Source of the DNA: Gammaproteobacteria bacterium
GTDB taxonomy: Bacteria > Pseudomonadota > Gammaproteobacteria > Pseudomonadales > Azotimanducaceae
Assembly: GCA_026706665.1 (NCBI GenBank)
Contig: JAPOYI010000016.1
Coordinates: 39,713-103,712, forward strand
Length of the DNA stretch: 64,000 nucleotides
Direction: 5' to 3'
A model generated the notes under the pieces. That model was not told the DNA's origin and did not search any database. It saw only the letters and a list, made by a program, of their open reading frames with translations. A program made the translations under genes and the position numbers. Each line of letters starts with the position of its first letter. The first letter of the stretch is position 1. This document shows positions 1 to 9,177 of this stretch, one piece after another.

Positions 1-45
1 GAAGACCTGCGGATCGATTGACGCGACGCGTCCAAGTCCCCAAGG

Positions 46-2034
46 CTATCCGCCGCCGCCCTGCAACTCGACAAACCTGCGGTAGCGGCTGGCGGGATCC
101 GCCATCAACGCGTCGTGGCTTCCGATGCCCCTGATCTCGCCTTCCTCCAGAAAGACGATCCGATCCGCCCGGCGGACGGTGGAAAGGCGGTGCGCAATAA
201 CGATGACGAGCCGTCCCCTGCTGGCGTCTCGCAGAGCCTGCACCAGGGCGTTTTCCGTCTGCGGGTCGAGGGCCGCAGTCGGCTCGTCCAGAATCAGTAT
301 GGGCGTGTTCCGGATCAGGCCCCGCGCGATGCAGAGCCGCTGCTTCTGGCCGACGGACAGGGTATCTCCTGACCTGCCGAGCACGGTGTCGATGCCGTTC
401 GGGAGCGCGCGCACGAACGCCAGCGCACCAGCGGTCGCCAGCGCTTCCATCATTTCCGCCTCGGTCGCATCCGGTTGGACCATCAGGAGATTGTCGCGGA
501 TGGACTCCGACATCAGCATGTGTTCCTGGAACACGTAGGTGACCTGGTCGCGCAGTGAATCCACATCGACCTCCTGGATGTCCCGGCCGTCAAACAACAC
601 GCGGCCAGCGTCCGGTCGAATGAACCCGGGAATCAGGTAGGCGAGACTGGTCTTCCCTGCTCCGGTGGGGCCGACAATGGCGACCAGTTCCCCCGACATC
701 AGTTCCAGATCGATGCCCTTGAGCGCCTGCCGGCCATCCGGATACGTGAAGTCGACCCCCTCTATCCGCACAGCGCCGGCAAAGGACTCCAAACGGGACG
801 AGCCGCTGCCCAGATTCTCAACCGGCTGATCGATGAAGAAGAACACTCGCCTGACGGCCGCCGCGTTGCCCTGCAGTTCGATCCAGAACGTGCCCACGCT
901 GAGCGCGGTGAATCCGAGCGAGAGGCCGAGGCCGAACAACACGCCCCAGTCGCCAGGCGCCAGCACTCCGTCGATCACTTGGTCGGTGATGAAGACATAG
1001 GCCCAGAAGCCGAAGACGGCCAGCGCGCCGAGGCCCGCGAAGCCCACGATGAGTTCCACCAGCTTGACGAAACGGTAGCGCCGGAACGACTCGCGGCTCC
1101 GCGCATCGATCCGTTCCTTCTCGCGCGTCATCCCGCCCAGGCTTTGCACCGCCGAGACGTTGCCCAGGCTCTCCTCCAGGGCATTGGTCGTGGCGGAACC
1201 GGCGGCGCGGCTCCGCTGCTGCACGCGTCGCGTGAGCCCCGAGAAGGGCACGGTGATACAGAGGCCCGCAGGAATCACCGCACACGCTGCCCAGACCAGT
1301 TCCGGTGCGACATCGCCATAGGAGTAGCCGATCATGTACAGCGAAATCGCCGCGGCAACGAGCGCAAAGAGCGGTTCCAGCGTGGCGCGGTAGCACATCT
1401 GGGGCAGCATCGGCGCGTCGTACATGACGCGATACACGGCGTCCCCGATGCGATGGTTGTCGAGCACCGTCATCGGCAGGCGCCCCATGCGCCGAAACAG
1501 TTCGGTGCGCAGGCGATTCGTCAACCGTTGCGAAATGCGAACCTGCACCATTGTCTCGACAAGGCCGACGATGCCGGATGTCCGGCTGCCGCCCTGGCTT
1601 ATGTCGTTCTCGGATTGGGTCGCGCTGTCCTCGCCCTGGGAAAAGAATGCCCGGGTCTCGTCACGGCCAAAGAGGATGAGCAGCACGAAGAGAAAACCGG
1701 TGACCGCCGCCATGATCCCCATGGGCGACAGATCCGCAATGGCATCAACAAAGGGCGCGACATGGGGCGGGAAAGGCACTTCCGTCTGATCGAACGGCTG
1801 TTGCAGCAGGACCTGATCGATGATGATCTTGGCGAGCCACGTCAGGTACAGACCCGGGATCAGGGCAACGAAACCTAAAGCCATCTTGCTCAGGAACAGA
1901 CCGCGCGCCGCAGAGATAAGTTTCAGCGCTCGCCACAGGATCCCTGCGACTTCGAGGTTGGTGATACGGGTGTCGGTGTCAAGGCGGTCGTCGAAGCGCG
2001 CAGTCGACGTGTCCGGCCCGGCGGCGTCGCTCAT
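46..2034 (-). CDS. ABC transporter, fused membrane and ATP-binding half-transporter (MsbA/lipid-drug exporter type)
   Basis: A 662-residue ABC exporter half. The N-terminal ~400 residues hold about six membrane segments. The C-terminal ATPase domain has Walker A GPTGAGKTS, signature LSVGQKQR, Walker B ILILDEPTAALD and the H-loop AHRLST, so its ATP site looks complete. Such proteins dimerise in the inner membrane and flip lipids, peptides or drugs outward. An unusual acidic, Ser/Gln-rich insert (around residues 125-150) lies between the first helices. The ATG at 2034 overlaps the stop of the upstream half-transporter (ATGA), implying translational coupling and a heterodimer. The substrate cannot be read from sequence. 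Family certain; pairing inferred. Confidence 0.93.
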   Translation of the reverse strand: MSDAAGPDTSTARFDDRLDTDTRITNLEVAGILWRALKLISAARGLFLSKMALGFVALIPGLYLTWLAKIIIDQVLLQQPFDQTEVPFPPHVAPFVDAIADLSPMGIMAAVTGFLFVLLILFGRDETRAFFSQGEDSATQSENDISQGGSRTSGIVGLVETMVQVRISQRLTNRLRTELFRRMGRLPMTVLDNHRIGDAVYRVMYDAPMLPQMCYRATLEPLFALVAAAISLYMIGYSYGDVAPELVWAACAVIPAGLCITVPFSGLTRRVQQRSRAAGSATTNALEESLGNVSAVQSLGGMTREKERIDARSRESFRRYRFVKLVELIVGFAGLGALAVFGFWAYVFITDQVIDGVLAPGDWGVLFGLGLSLGFTALSVGTFWIELQGNAAAVRRVFFFIDQPVENLGSGSSRLESFAGAVRIEGVDFTYPDGRQALKGIDLELMSGELVAIVGPTGAGKTSLAYLIPGFIRPDAGRVLFDGRDIQEVDVDSLRDQVTYVFQEHMLMSESIRDNLLMVQPDATEAEMMEALATAGALAFVRALPNGIDTVLGRSGDTLSVGQKQRLCIARGLIRNTPILILDEPTAALDPQTENALVQALRDASRGRLVIVIAHRLSTVRRADRIVFLEEGEIRGIGSHDALMADPASRYRRFVELQGGGG

Positions 2035-3512
2035 TCGGGCAGATCCGACGCATCGATTTGCACTTCCGCATTGACGTAACGCCTGTAGCGGCCATCGGGG
2101 ATCGACATCAGTGACTCGTGGTCGCCGAGTTCACGGATCTCGCCGTCTTCGAGAAAAGCGATCTGGTCGGCATTGCGAATCGTGGACAGGCGGTGGGTGA
2201 TGAGAAACACGATCCGTTCGCGTCCCCAGTCCGACAGGTTCTCGAGCACCGCGTGTTCGGTCTCGGCATCGAGCGACGCCGTGGGTTCATCGAGGATGAG
2301 AATCGGCGTATCCCGAACGATGGCCCTGGCGATGGACAGGCGCTGGCGCTGGCCGCTGGACAACTTGCCGCCGCGCTCACCCAGTTTCGTGTCGTAACCC
2401 TGCGCCATCTCGCGAATGAACGCATCCGCACAGGCGACCCGCGCGGCGGACTCGATCGCCTGCCGGCTCGCGTCCGCCTTCGCGTAGGCAATGTTGTCCG
2501 CCACGGTGGTGGCGAAGAGCGTGTTCTGCTGCAGGGCGATGGCCACGCCCGCACGCAGGCTTTCCATTCGTATCCCGGCAAGCGGCACGCCGTCGATGCG
2601 AATCGTCCCCGCGTCGGGGTCGTAGAGCCGCAACAACAACGACATCAGGGTCGACTTGCCTGAACCGTTACCACCGACGATGGCGGTGATCGTGCCTGCT
2701 TCCGCCTTGAGATCGATCCCGCTGAGCACCGGCCGCGCCGGGTCGTAGCCGAACGCCACGCGTTCAAACCGGATCTCGCGGATCGGCGCGGGCAGCGGCA
2801 CGGCGTCGTCCGCATCGACGATGTCCGGTTTCAGATCGAGCAGGAAAAACGCGCGGTCGAGGCCAACCCCCATATCCTGAATCACGCCCCACATCCCGAT
2901 CAGTTCCGAGCCGGCCTCAACGAACTCTCCGTTCCGGCTGTTCGCCGCCTGGAAGGTCCCAAGGTTCCAGACCGAAAACCCGACCAGCGGCACGGCCCCC
3001 GCAAGGAAGGTCGGTGTTTCGGCGATCGTCGGCCCGAGCAGGAAGAACAGGATCGCCGCGATGGCGAACACCGCGCCCAGCCGATTCCGAACCACGCGCC
3101 GCTGTTCGGTGTTCATCGTCACCGCGGGATCGAGCGGCCGTTCCACGTCGTCCGCATCGTCGAACAGCGCATCGCGGGGCACCGCTTCCTCCTCAGCATC
3201 GACGCCGAGGGTATCGGGTGCGCGGACATGGCTTTCGTCCAACTGCAGCAGCGCCGCCTGGTCGTGTTGCAGCTTCTCCCCGAGCAGGATCTTGTTGTTG
3301 AACAGGTCGAACGCAATCAGCGTCGCGACCAGGAAAACGAGCTCCAGGGCGTAGCGCGCCACGATCCAGGCCACGAGATGCGGAAGCTGCGGCCGCATGT
3401 ACGGCCATGTGCGCAACACCAGGCGGCCCAATTCGCGCAGCGATAGCGTGCTCCGCTCGTCCGGGGCGCCCGTTGCGGAGATGGCCTCACTCACGATCCG
3501 GCACCCACGCAC
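2031..3512 (-). CDS. ABC half-transporter with shortened membrane domain
   Basis: A 493-residue partner of the downstream half-transporter. The ATPase domain is intact: Walker A GGNGSGKST, signature LSSGQRQR, Walker B ILILDEPTASLD, H-loop THRLST. Only ~230 residues precede it instead of the usual ~320-350. They contain one hydrophobic segment near residues 45-70, a long acidic stretch (~75-135), then two hydrophobic segments (~140-185) that resemble the last two helices of the family. Helices 2-4, including the coupling helices, seem to be missing. It starts with GTG at 3512; a second GTG at 3494 gives MSEAIS and is equally possible. It may be a genuinely reduced subunit or an in-frame deletion. 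No frameshift is visible. Confidence 0.85.
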   Translation of the reverse strand: MRGCRIVSEAISATGAPDERSTLSLRELGRLVLRTWPYMRPQLPHLVAWIVARYALELVFLVATLIAFDLFNNKILLGEKLQHDQAALLQLDESHVRAPDTLGVDAEEEAVPRDALFDDADDVERPLDPAVTMNTEQRRVVRNRLGAVFAIAAILFFLLGPTIAETPTFLAGAVPLVGFSVWNLGTFQAANSRNGEFVEAGSELIGMWGVIQDMGVGLDRAFFLLDLKPDIVDADDAVPLPAPIREIRFERVAFGYDPARPVLSGIDLKAEAGTITAIVGGNGSGKSTLMSLLLRLYDPDAGTIRIDGVPLAGIRMESLRAGVAIALQQNTLFATTVADNIAYAKADASRQAIESAARVACADAFIREMAQGYDTKLGERGGKLSSGQRQRLSIARAIVRDTPILILDEPTASLDAETEHAVLENLSDWGRERIVFLITHRLSTIRNADQIAFLEDGEIRELGDHESLMSIPDGRYRRYVNAEVQIDASDLPE

Positions 3513-3525
3513 ATTCGGGCGCGTC

Positions 3526-3590
3526 TTTCACGCCCAGCCCTTTGACACCCAGCCTTCACACCCAGCCGCCTTCACACCCGCCTTTGACAG
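3526..3590. repeat. Short degenerate tandem repeat upstream of the ABC transporter genes
   Basis: Four to five head-to-tail imperfect copies of a 12-16-base unit: TTTCACGCCCAGCCC, TTTGACACCCAGCC, TTCACACCCAGCCGCC, TTCACACCCGCC and a partial TTTGACAG. They fill the space between the divergent ABC-exporter genes and the small lipoprotein gene, where promoters should lie. They could be repeated operator sites or a slippage product; nothing decides between them. Confidence 0.6.
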
Positions 3591-3620
3591 ATGGCCAGGT
3601 GACCGGCAAAGTAGCGCGCC

Positions 3621-3842
3621 ATGCCGACCACCCCTGTCAAGCTTGCCGTGATGCTGGCGCTCTTCCTCGTGGCTGTATCTGGATGCCGCTCGGGGTCCTC
3701 CGCAAGCGTTGAGGCGCCGACCTCATCCGATGACGAAACGGACTGGTTTTGCCAGGAGGATGGAGATTCCGGCGAGTGGTATTGCATCCAGGACGACGAG
3801 TTGGCGCGCAACCCGGAAAAAGCGGAGCGCGGTTCCCGATAG
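3621..3842 (+). CDS. Small lipoprotein
   Basis: A 73-residue protein with a type II signal peptide: positive start, hydrophobic core (LAVMLALFLVAV) and lipobox VSGC, giving a mature protein of about 50 residues tethered by a lipidated Cys. The mature part is acidic and holds two more cysteines in WFCQEDGDSGEWYCIQDD, which could form a disulfide in the periplasm. No family recognised. It is transcribed away from the ABC genes and converges on the peroxiredoxin gene. The lipobox makes a real gene likely despite the short length. Confidence 0.7.
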   Translation: MPTTPVKLAVMLALFLVAVSGCRSGSSASVEAPTSSDDETDWFCQEDGDSGEWYCIQDDELARNPEKAERGSR

Positions 3843-3853
3843 CGTCCGTAGCG

Positions 3854-3876
3854 GGCCGGCGACCCTCCAGCCGGCC
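3854..3876. terminator. Hairpin between convergent genes
   Basis: GGCCGGC (3854-3860) and GCCGGCC (3870-3876) form a 7-bp GC stem with a 9-base loop between the convergent lipoprotein and peroxiredoxin genes. A third GCCGGCC follows at 3888-3894. No T-tract is present on either strand, so intrinsic termination is only probable. Confidence 0.4.
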
Positions 3877-3893
3877 TGTTGGGAAACGCCGGC

Positions 3894-4373
3894 CTACAGC
3901 GCTTCGAGAATGGCTTCCGCCCTGCTCACGTCGAACTCGCCCGGGCCCTCTACCGCCAACTTGGTGACCGTGCCGTCCTCGACGATCATGGCGTAGCGTT
4001 GCGAGCGTGTCCCGAGTCCGAACCCCCTGCCGTCCATCTCGAGGCCCAGGGCCCGGGTGAAATCCCCGTTGCCGTCGCACGCCATGGTGAGATCCCCCGC
4101 GCCACGGTCCTGGCTCCACGCGTCCATGACGAACGGATCGTTGACAGCGACACAGACGATGCTATCCACGCCCTTCTCCCTCAGGGCATCCGCGTTCGCG
4201 ACGTAGCCGGGCAAGTGCTGTTCGGAACACGTCGGCGTAAACGCTCCCGGCACCGCAAACAACACGACCTTCTTGCCGCCGAACAGCTCGCCTGTACTGA
4301 CCGGTGCAGGCATTCCGTCACGAATCGTGTGCACTGTCGCCTCGGGGAGTTTGTCGCCTTCCTGAATTGCCAT
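3894..4373 (-). CDS. Peroxiredoxin, Prx5/hybrid type
   Basis: A 159-residue thiol peroxidase reducing hydrogen peroxide and organic hydroperoxides with thioredoxin, glutaredoxin or glutathione. The Prx5 signature PGAFTPTCSEQHLPGY carries the peroxidatic Cys in its PxxxTxxC context, and the conserved Arg lies in GLGTRSQRYAMIV. The start ATG at 4373 is chosen because AGGGAA lies 7-9 bases upstream and the protein begins at the usual place (MAIQEGDKLPE). An in-frame extension upstream to 4481 has no family similarity. Single gene, convergent with the lipoprotein gene and divergent from the SDR gene. Confidence 0.93.
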   Translation of the reverse strand: MAIQEGDKLPEATVHTIRDGMPAPVSTGELFGGKKVVLFAVPGAFTPTCSEQHLPGYVANADALREKGVDSIVCVAVNDPFVMDAWSQDRGAGDLTMACDGNGDFTRALGLEMDGRGFGLGTRSQRYAMIVEDGTVTKLAVEGPGEFDVSRAEAILEAL

Positions 4374-4501
4374 TTCCGTATTCCCTGTGGAGTGGTTGCA
4401 TGGAGATTGCGGGCGAGTGTAACGGCGAAGATGGAGGCGATTCAATTGGAGGACACCCCCGCCATATAATCCTCCGCCCATTCTCCCCCTGAAGGCTTTC
4501 C

Positions 4502-5296
4502 ATGACGGATAAACGAACCGTGCTCATCACGGGCGGCGCACGCGGTATCGGCAAAGGCATCGCGAAGAGCTTCCTCGAGGCCGGACACCGGGTCATGATC
4601 GCCGACCTCGACACTGCACCCGAGTCCGGCAAGGACTGGAATTACCGTCTCGCCTCGGCCAGGGAGATGGACACCGCGGTGGATCAGCTCGCGAGCCTCG
4701 GCGAAGTGCGATGCGCGCCCGTGGACGTGACGCGGGCGGATTCGTGCGCGGCCGCCGTCGCGGCGACGGTCGACGCGTTCGGTGGTCTCGACGTGCTGGT
4801 CAACAACGCCGGCCTCATCGACAGCGGCCCCATCGACACGTTCAGCGAGCAACAGTGGGACAGGATCTTCGCCGTAAACGTCAAGGGCGTATTCCTCATG
4901 ACGCGCGCCGCAGTGGCGGCGCTGCGCGCTTCTCCGGACGCTGCCATAGTCAACACGTCATCCGTTTCCGGAAAGCGCGGCGCGCCGCAACTCGCCGCTT
5001 ACGTTGGATCGAAATTCGCCGTGGTCGGCGTGACGCAGTCCTTCGCCCTGGAACTTGCCCGGGACGGCATCCGCGTCAACGCGCTATGCCCGGGTATGGT
5101 CGGAACCGCCATGTGGCTGGATCACCTCATGGCGGACCAGGACGCTCACGCCTTCGAGAAGCGCATGAGCGAACGCATTCCGCTTGGCAGGCCGCAGACC
5201 GCGGAAGACATGGGCCAAGCCGCCGTCTTTCTGGCCACGGCGCCGAACGTCACCGGGATCGCCCTGAACGTCGCTGGCGGCGTCGAAATGCGCTGA
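4502..5296 (+). CDS. Short-chain dehydrogenase/reductase (FabG-like)
   Basis: A 264-residue classical SDR that oxidises or reduces a secondary alcohol/ketone with NAD(P). It has the cofactor motif TGGARGIG near residues 10-17, NNAG in the central strand, the active-site Ser in NTSSVSGKRG, and the catalytic YVGSK. The acidic residue after the second strand (IADLD) suggests NAD preference. The start ATG follows GAAGG. It is convergent with the TPP-enzyme gene, 10 bp apart. FabG-like sequence does not define the substrate; a role in catabolism of hydroxy-acids or sugars is possible. Confidence 0.92.
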   Translation: MTDKRTVLITGGARGIGKGIAKSFLEAGHRVMIADLDTAPESGKDWNYRLASAREMDTAVDQLASLGEVRCAPVDVTRADSCAAAVAATVDAFGGLDVLVNNAGLIDSGPIDTFSEQQWDRIFAVNVKGVFLMTRAAVAALRASPDAAIVNTSSVSGKRGAPQLAAYVGSKFAVVGVTQSFALELARDGIRVNALCPGMVGTAMWLDHLMADQDAHAFEKRMSERIPLGRPQTAEDMGQAAVFLATAPNVTGIALNVAGGVEMR

Positions 5297-5306
5297 TACC
5301 AGCGCT

Positions 5307-6857
5307 TCAGAGCACCGCTTCGATCAGGTAGGGACCGTCCTCTGCAAGCGCGCGGCCAAGCGCCGCGTCGAACTCCTCGCAGTCGGCCGCGCGGGACCCG
5401 GGTACTCCCTGGGCCGCCGCCAGGCCCACCCAGTCGATTTCCGGGTTGGACAGGTCGAACATGCTCGCCGCAGCCGCGCCGATGTCGTTGACCCCCATCC
5501 GCCGGTACTCCACTTCCAGGATGTTGTACTGGCGATTCGAATAGATCACGGTCACGATGTTCAGATTCTCGCGGGCGGCCGTCCACAGGTACTGGAGCGT
5601 GTACATCGCGCCCCCGTCCCCGACGAGCGCGAAGACCTGCCGCTCGGGGCAGGCCACGGCAGCACCCGCTGCGACCGGCCCGCCGTCGCCGATGGAACCA
5701 CCCGTCAGGTTGAGCCAAGTGTGACGCACACTGCGCTGCATGAGCGGAAAGGCAGCGCCACCTCCTCCTGAATCCGACGCCATGATGCTGCCTTCCGGCG
5801 CGCGGGCCGACAGAATCGCGGCCACATTGCCCCTCGACAGCCGGCCCGGGGGAATCTCCGGCCGTGCGCCCTTCGGACCGGGCATCGCCGGCGCATCCAG
5901 CGCATCGGCGACATCGGTCAGCGCCTGCGCGACGTCCTCGTGGCGATGGGCGAGGCGGACCACCTCGCAATCCTCGGGGACGAGGTCGCTGGGGAGACCC
6001 TGGTAGGCGAAGAAGCTGACGGGCCTTTGCGCTCCCGCCAGGACAAGTCTTTTCACAGACTTGAGTGCATCGGTGACCTGCTCGGGAAAGTACGGCAGGC
6101 GATGCACCAGGGGCAGGTCCGGACCGGCTTCGGCCCGCGCCGGGAACGTCGTACTGCCAAGTCTCGAGCCCCGGGCAGCCGCGATTCGTCCTGCCTGGCG
6201 AATCCCGTCCTCGGTGAGTCCATCCCCATCGATCAGGATCAGGGTGTCCTCGTCGAGTTGCGGCACGAGGGACTCGATGACATCCGAGCCGACCCGGGGC
6301 GGTCGGATGGAGTCCTCGAAGGCAGGATCCCGGTCCCGCGGTCGGCCCGCTCCCCACGCGCAATCCGCGGGAACGATCAGGGTCGCGATGCCGCCTTTTG
6401 GCTGCGGGTTCGGCGACCTTGCCGCACGTACCGCATCGACCGCGTCGAGACCCAGCCCTTCCGGGGTCCTCGCAGTCCTGATCCACGCAGAAACGGGTTT
6501 CGCAACCGCCTCTATGTCCGCCGTCAAGGGCGCGTCGTAGGCGACATGGTGGATCGCGTGATCCCCGACGACGTTGATCAGCGGCGCACCGCCGCGCCGG
6601 CAGTTATGCAGGTTCGCGATGCCGTTGCCGAGACCCGCGCCCAGGTGCAGGAGCGTCATCGCCGGTCTGCCCGCCATTCGCGCGTAGCCGTCGGCGGCGC
6701 CGGTGCACACGCCCTCGAAAAGGCACAGCACGCTGCGCATCACGCCGGTTGCGTCGATGGCCTGCACGAGGTGCATCTCGGAGGTTCCGGGATTGGCGAA
6801 GCACACGGCCACGTCATGTGCCGCCAGGGTCCGCAGCAGGCTCTCCGCACCGTTCAT
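5307..6857 (-). CDS. Thiamine diphosphate enzyme, acetolactate synthase large-subunit-like
   Basis: A 516-residue member of the ThDP superfamily with PYR, central and PP domains. The activating Glu lies in LFEGVCTGAADGYARM (around residue 50). The diphosphate/Mg motif starts at GDGGAMYTLQYLW and ends at YSNRQYNI about 30 residues later. It is shorter than true acetolactate synthases (~560-590) and has no ilvN partner, so it is more likely a decarboxylase or carboligase of the IlvB-like group often found in catabolic loci than the biosynthetic enzyme. Start chosen at 6857, where AGAGGAG precedes MNGAESLL. Divergent from 6978-7562. Confidence 0.88.
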   Translation of the reverse strand: MNGAESLLRTLAAHDVAVCFANPGTSEMHLVQAIDATGVMRSVLCLFEGVCTGAADGYARMAGRPAMTLLHLGAGLGNGIANLHNCRRGGAPLINVVGDHAIHHVAYDAPLTADIEAVAKPVSAWIRTARTPEGLGLDAVDAVRAARSPNPQPKGGIATLIVPADCAWGAGRPRDRDPAFEDSIRPPRVGSDVIESLVPQLDEDTLILIDGDGLTEDGIRQAGRIAAARGSRLGSTTFPARAEAGPDLPLVHRLPYFPEQVTDALKSVKRLVLAGAQRPVSFFAYQGLPSDLVPEDCEVVRLAHRHEDVAQALTDVADALDAPAMPGPKGARPEIPPGRLSRGNVAAILSARAPEGSIMASDSGGGGAAFPLMQRSVRHTWLNLTGGSIGDGGPVAAGAAVACPERQVFALVGDGGAMYTLQYLWTAARENLNIVTVIYSNRQYNILEVEYRRMGVNDIGAAAASMFDLSNPEIDWVGLAAAQGVPGSRAADCEEFDAALGRALAEDGPYLIEAVL

Positions 6858-6977
6858 GACACTCCTCTTGAGCTCGGGCGCGCGGGAGCCTACCACGGCG
6901 AGGCACCGCGACGGCTGCCCGCGACAACCCGACAGGTCGACCTGATACGATCACCGCCCCGCCGCGATGGAACCGCC

Positions 6978-7562
6978 ATGTCCGATACGTTTGCATTTCT
7001 CCGGCTCACCGCACCCAAGGGTGGCTGGCAGCCCCTGCACGAGTCGCTCACGAACCATCTCGCGCCACGGGAGATCTGGGGTGCCTTCCACGGTCTCTTC
7101 GGCGTTGGATCCAACGAACTGATCGCCGTCACCGTGGGCAGCGACGATGCCGTAACCGAGTCCATCGAAACGGCCCGCCGCCTCGAGGCGGAGCATGTCG
7201 AGGCGCTGATGCTGAAACCCACCGCGCGGCCGACGGGCACCGCGCCGCTGACGCGCGAGGGTCTCTACGTGTTCCGCTTCCTGGATGTCGCGCACGCCGA
7301 CGTCGAGGAGATCGCTTCGCTGTCCGCCCGCGCGTGGCAGACGTTCGAAGGATCGGGAGACTACCGGGCCGAGGCGCAGGCGCTCTTCTGCCAGCGCGAC
7401 CGCTCCGCGGAGCGCGGCCGCATGCTGCTCCTGACCTGGTACGACGGGCTGAACTCCTGGCAGACATCGAGGCAGCCACCCGCCGAAGCGGCGTCGTACT
7501 TCGAGAGGCGGCGCAGGCTCACGCCGGGCTCGATCGCCTACGCAACGCGCCTGATCACCTGA
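6978..7562 (+). CDS. NIPSNAP-like protein of unknown function
   Basis: A 194-residue protein starting at ATG 6978 (MSDTFAFLRL). The C-terminal half (GLYVFRFLDV, then an alpha-helical stretch, then GRMLLLTWYDGLNSWQ and FERRRRLT) has the beta-alpha-beta pattern and Trp/Phe content of NIPSNAP-type dimeric alpha/beta-barrel domains. The N-terminal half (WQPLHESLTNHLAPREIWGAFHGLFG) looks like a weaker second copy. No catalytic residues can be named. It converges with selO, 10 bp apart. Coding is supported by consistent codon use and the clean stop; function is not known. Confidence 0.7.
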   Translation: MSDTFAFLRLTAPKGGWQPLHESLTNHLAPREIWGAFHGLFGVGSNELIAVTVGSDDAVTESIETARRLEAEHVEALMLKPTARPTGTAPLTREGLYVFRFLDVAHADVEEIASLSARAWQTFEGSGDYRAEAQALFCQRDRSAERGRMLLLTWYDGLNSWQTSRQPPAEAASYFERRRRLTPGSIAYATRLIT

Positions 7563-7572
7563 GTCGGCGCAA

Positions 7573-9177
7573 TCACGAACTGCAGGAGAGCATCGAACAG
7601 CCGGGCCGGTGGCGTGCCCAGTCGGGCCGCTTCCCGGCGAACGTTTCCTGCCCCGGCTGATCGGCATAGGGGTCGCGCAGCACGGCGAGCAGTTCTCCGA
7701 TCATGGAATAGTCGCCCGCCTCCGCCTTGTCGATGGCCAACTGTGCAAGGTAGTTTCGCAGCACGAAACGCGGGTTGACGGCGTTCATCCGCCCCACGCG
7801 GACCTCGTTGGGGCGTCCATCGAGTTGCACGCGCCGGCCATAGTCCGAGAGCCAGGCGGCCAGCCGTTCCCGGTAGGCGGCGTTGCGCTGCGCCGGCTGG
7901 TAGTACGCCTCCTCGAGAGGCCCCGCGCTGGGATCGCCCGGATCGACGCTCGCCAGGTTTCGGAAAAACAGCGTCATGTCGGTCTCTACCGCACCCAGCA
8001 GCGCGAACAGTTCGTCGCACAGTGCTTCGTCGTGCTCAGGGATGAAGCGCGCAAGGCCGAGCTTCGCGGCGGTCATCGACCGCGCGGCCTCCGCATAGCG
8101 TTTCGCGAAGCCGCCCAGCACCTCGTTCAGCGGATCTGCCTCGCCGATCAGCGGGCATATGGCATTCGCGAGTTGCAGCAGGTTCCATTGCGCAACCGCC
8201 GGTTGCTGGCCGAAGCGGTAGCGCCGGGTACTGGCATCGGTGGTATTCGGCGTCCAGTTCGGGTCGTAGTCCTCCAGCCACCCGTAGGGACCGTAGTCGA
8301 TGGTGAGACCAAGCACCGACATGTTGTCGGTGTTCATCACCCCGTGGACGAAGCCGACCCGCATCCAGTGCGCGATCATGTCGGCGGTGCGCGCCGTGAC
8401 CTCGTCGAACCATTCGAGATACCGGGTCTTCTGGTCGGCGTCCCCGATGTGCGGGAAGTCCGTGGCAATGGTGAAGTCCAGCAACTGTCGCATCAGTTCG
8501 ACATCGTGCCTTGCGGCCAGGATCTCGAAGTGACCAAAGCGGGTGAACGAAGGCGCGACCCGGCACACCACGGCGCCGGGCTCGGGCGCGGGATGGCCGT
8601 CATAGAGCATGTCGCGCACGACCTCCTCGCCGGTCAACACGAGCGACAGCGCGCGCGTCGTCGGCACGCCAAGGTGGAACATGGCTTCGCTGCAAAGGAA
8701 CTCCCGAAGCGACGAGCGCAGCACCGCAAGACCGTCGGCGGTTCGCGAATACGGCGTCGGGCCAGCGCCCTTGAGCTGCAGCGTCCAGCGTTCGCCGCGC
8801 GTGTTCACGATCTCACCCAGGTTGATCGCGCGCCCGTCACCGAGTTGGCCGGCCCAGTGGCCGAACTGGTGCCCGCCGTAGCACGTGGCGACGGGAAGCA
8901 TGCCGGGCAGCAGGCGGTTACCCGCGAACACTTCGGCAAGCGACTCGCCATCGCCGGGGTCGGCCGGCAGATCCAGCAGAGTCGCCGCTTCCGGTGACCA
9001 GCCGATCAGTTTCGGCCGCCTTGCGGGCGTTGGCTTTGCGAACGAGTAACAGGCACCCGCCACCTGGCGGCGGAAGTTCGCCCGTTCCGGGTCCGCCGGG
9101 AGTTCGCCGGCGAACCGGTTGTCGAAGCGCAGCGCGGCGAGTTGCGCCTCGATGGCATCGGGCTGGGCGAGGATCAT
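7573..9177 (-). CDS. selO: Protein adenylyltransferase SelO (YdiU)
   Basis: A 534-residue pseudokinase-fold enzyme that transfers AMP from ATP to Ser/Thr/Tyr of target proteins, linked to redox stress responses. Family blocks are clear: [44 protein letters not shown], and VNTDNMS-like [19 protein letters not shown], which carries the metal-binding Asn/Asp pair. It ends in CSMLSCSS, the bacterial Cys form of the tail that carries selenocysteine in animals. Its ATG overlaps the stop of the iron-permease gene by ATGA, so it is probably co-translated with iron transport. That pairing is unusual. Confidence 0.95.
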   Translation of the reverse strand: MILAQPDAIEAQLAALRFDNRFAGELPADPERANFRRQVAGACYSFAKPTPARRPKLIGWSPEAATLLDLPADPGDGESLAEVFAGNRLLPGMLPVATCYGGHQFGHWAGQLGDGRAINLGEIVNTRGERWTLQLKGAGPTPYSRTADGLAVLRSSLREFLCSEAMFHLGVPTTRALSLVLTGEEVVRDMLYDGHPAPEPGAVVCRVAPSFTRFGHFEILAARHDVELMRQLLDFTIATDFPHIGDADQKTRYLEWFDEVTARTADMIAHWMRVGFVHGVMNTDNMSVLGLTIDYGPYGWLEDYDPNWTPNTTDASTRRYRFGQQPAVAQWNLLQLANAICPLIGEADPLNEVLGGFAKRYAEAARSMTAAKLGLARFIPEHDEALCDELFALLGAVETDMTLFFRNLASVDPGDPSAGPLEEAYYQPAQRNAAYRERLAAWLSDYGRRVQLDGRPNEVRVGRMNAVNPRFVLRNYLAQLAIDKAEAGDYSMIGELLAVLRDPYADQPGQETFAGKRPDWARHRPGCSMLSCSS

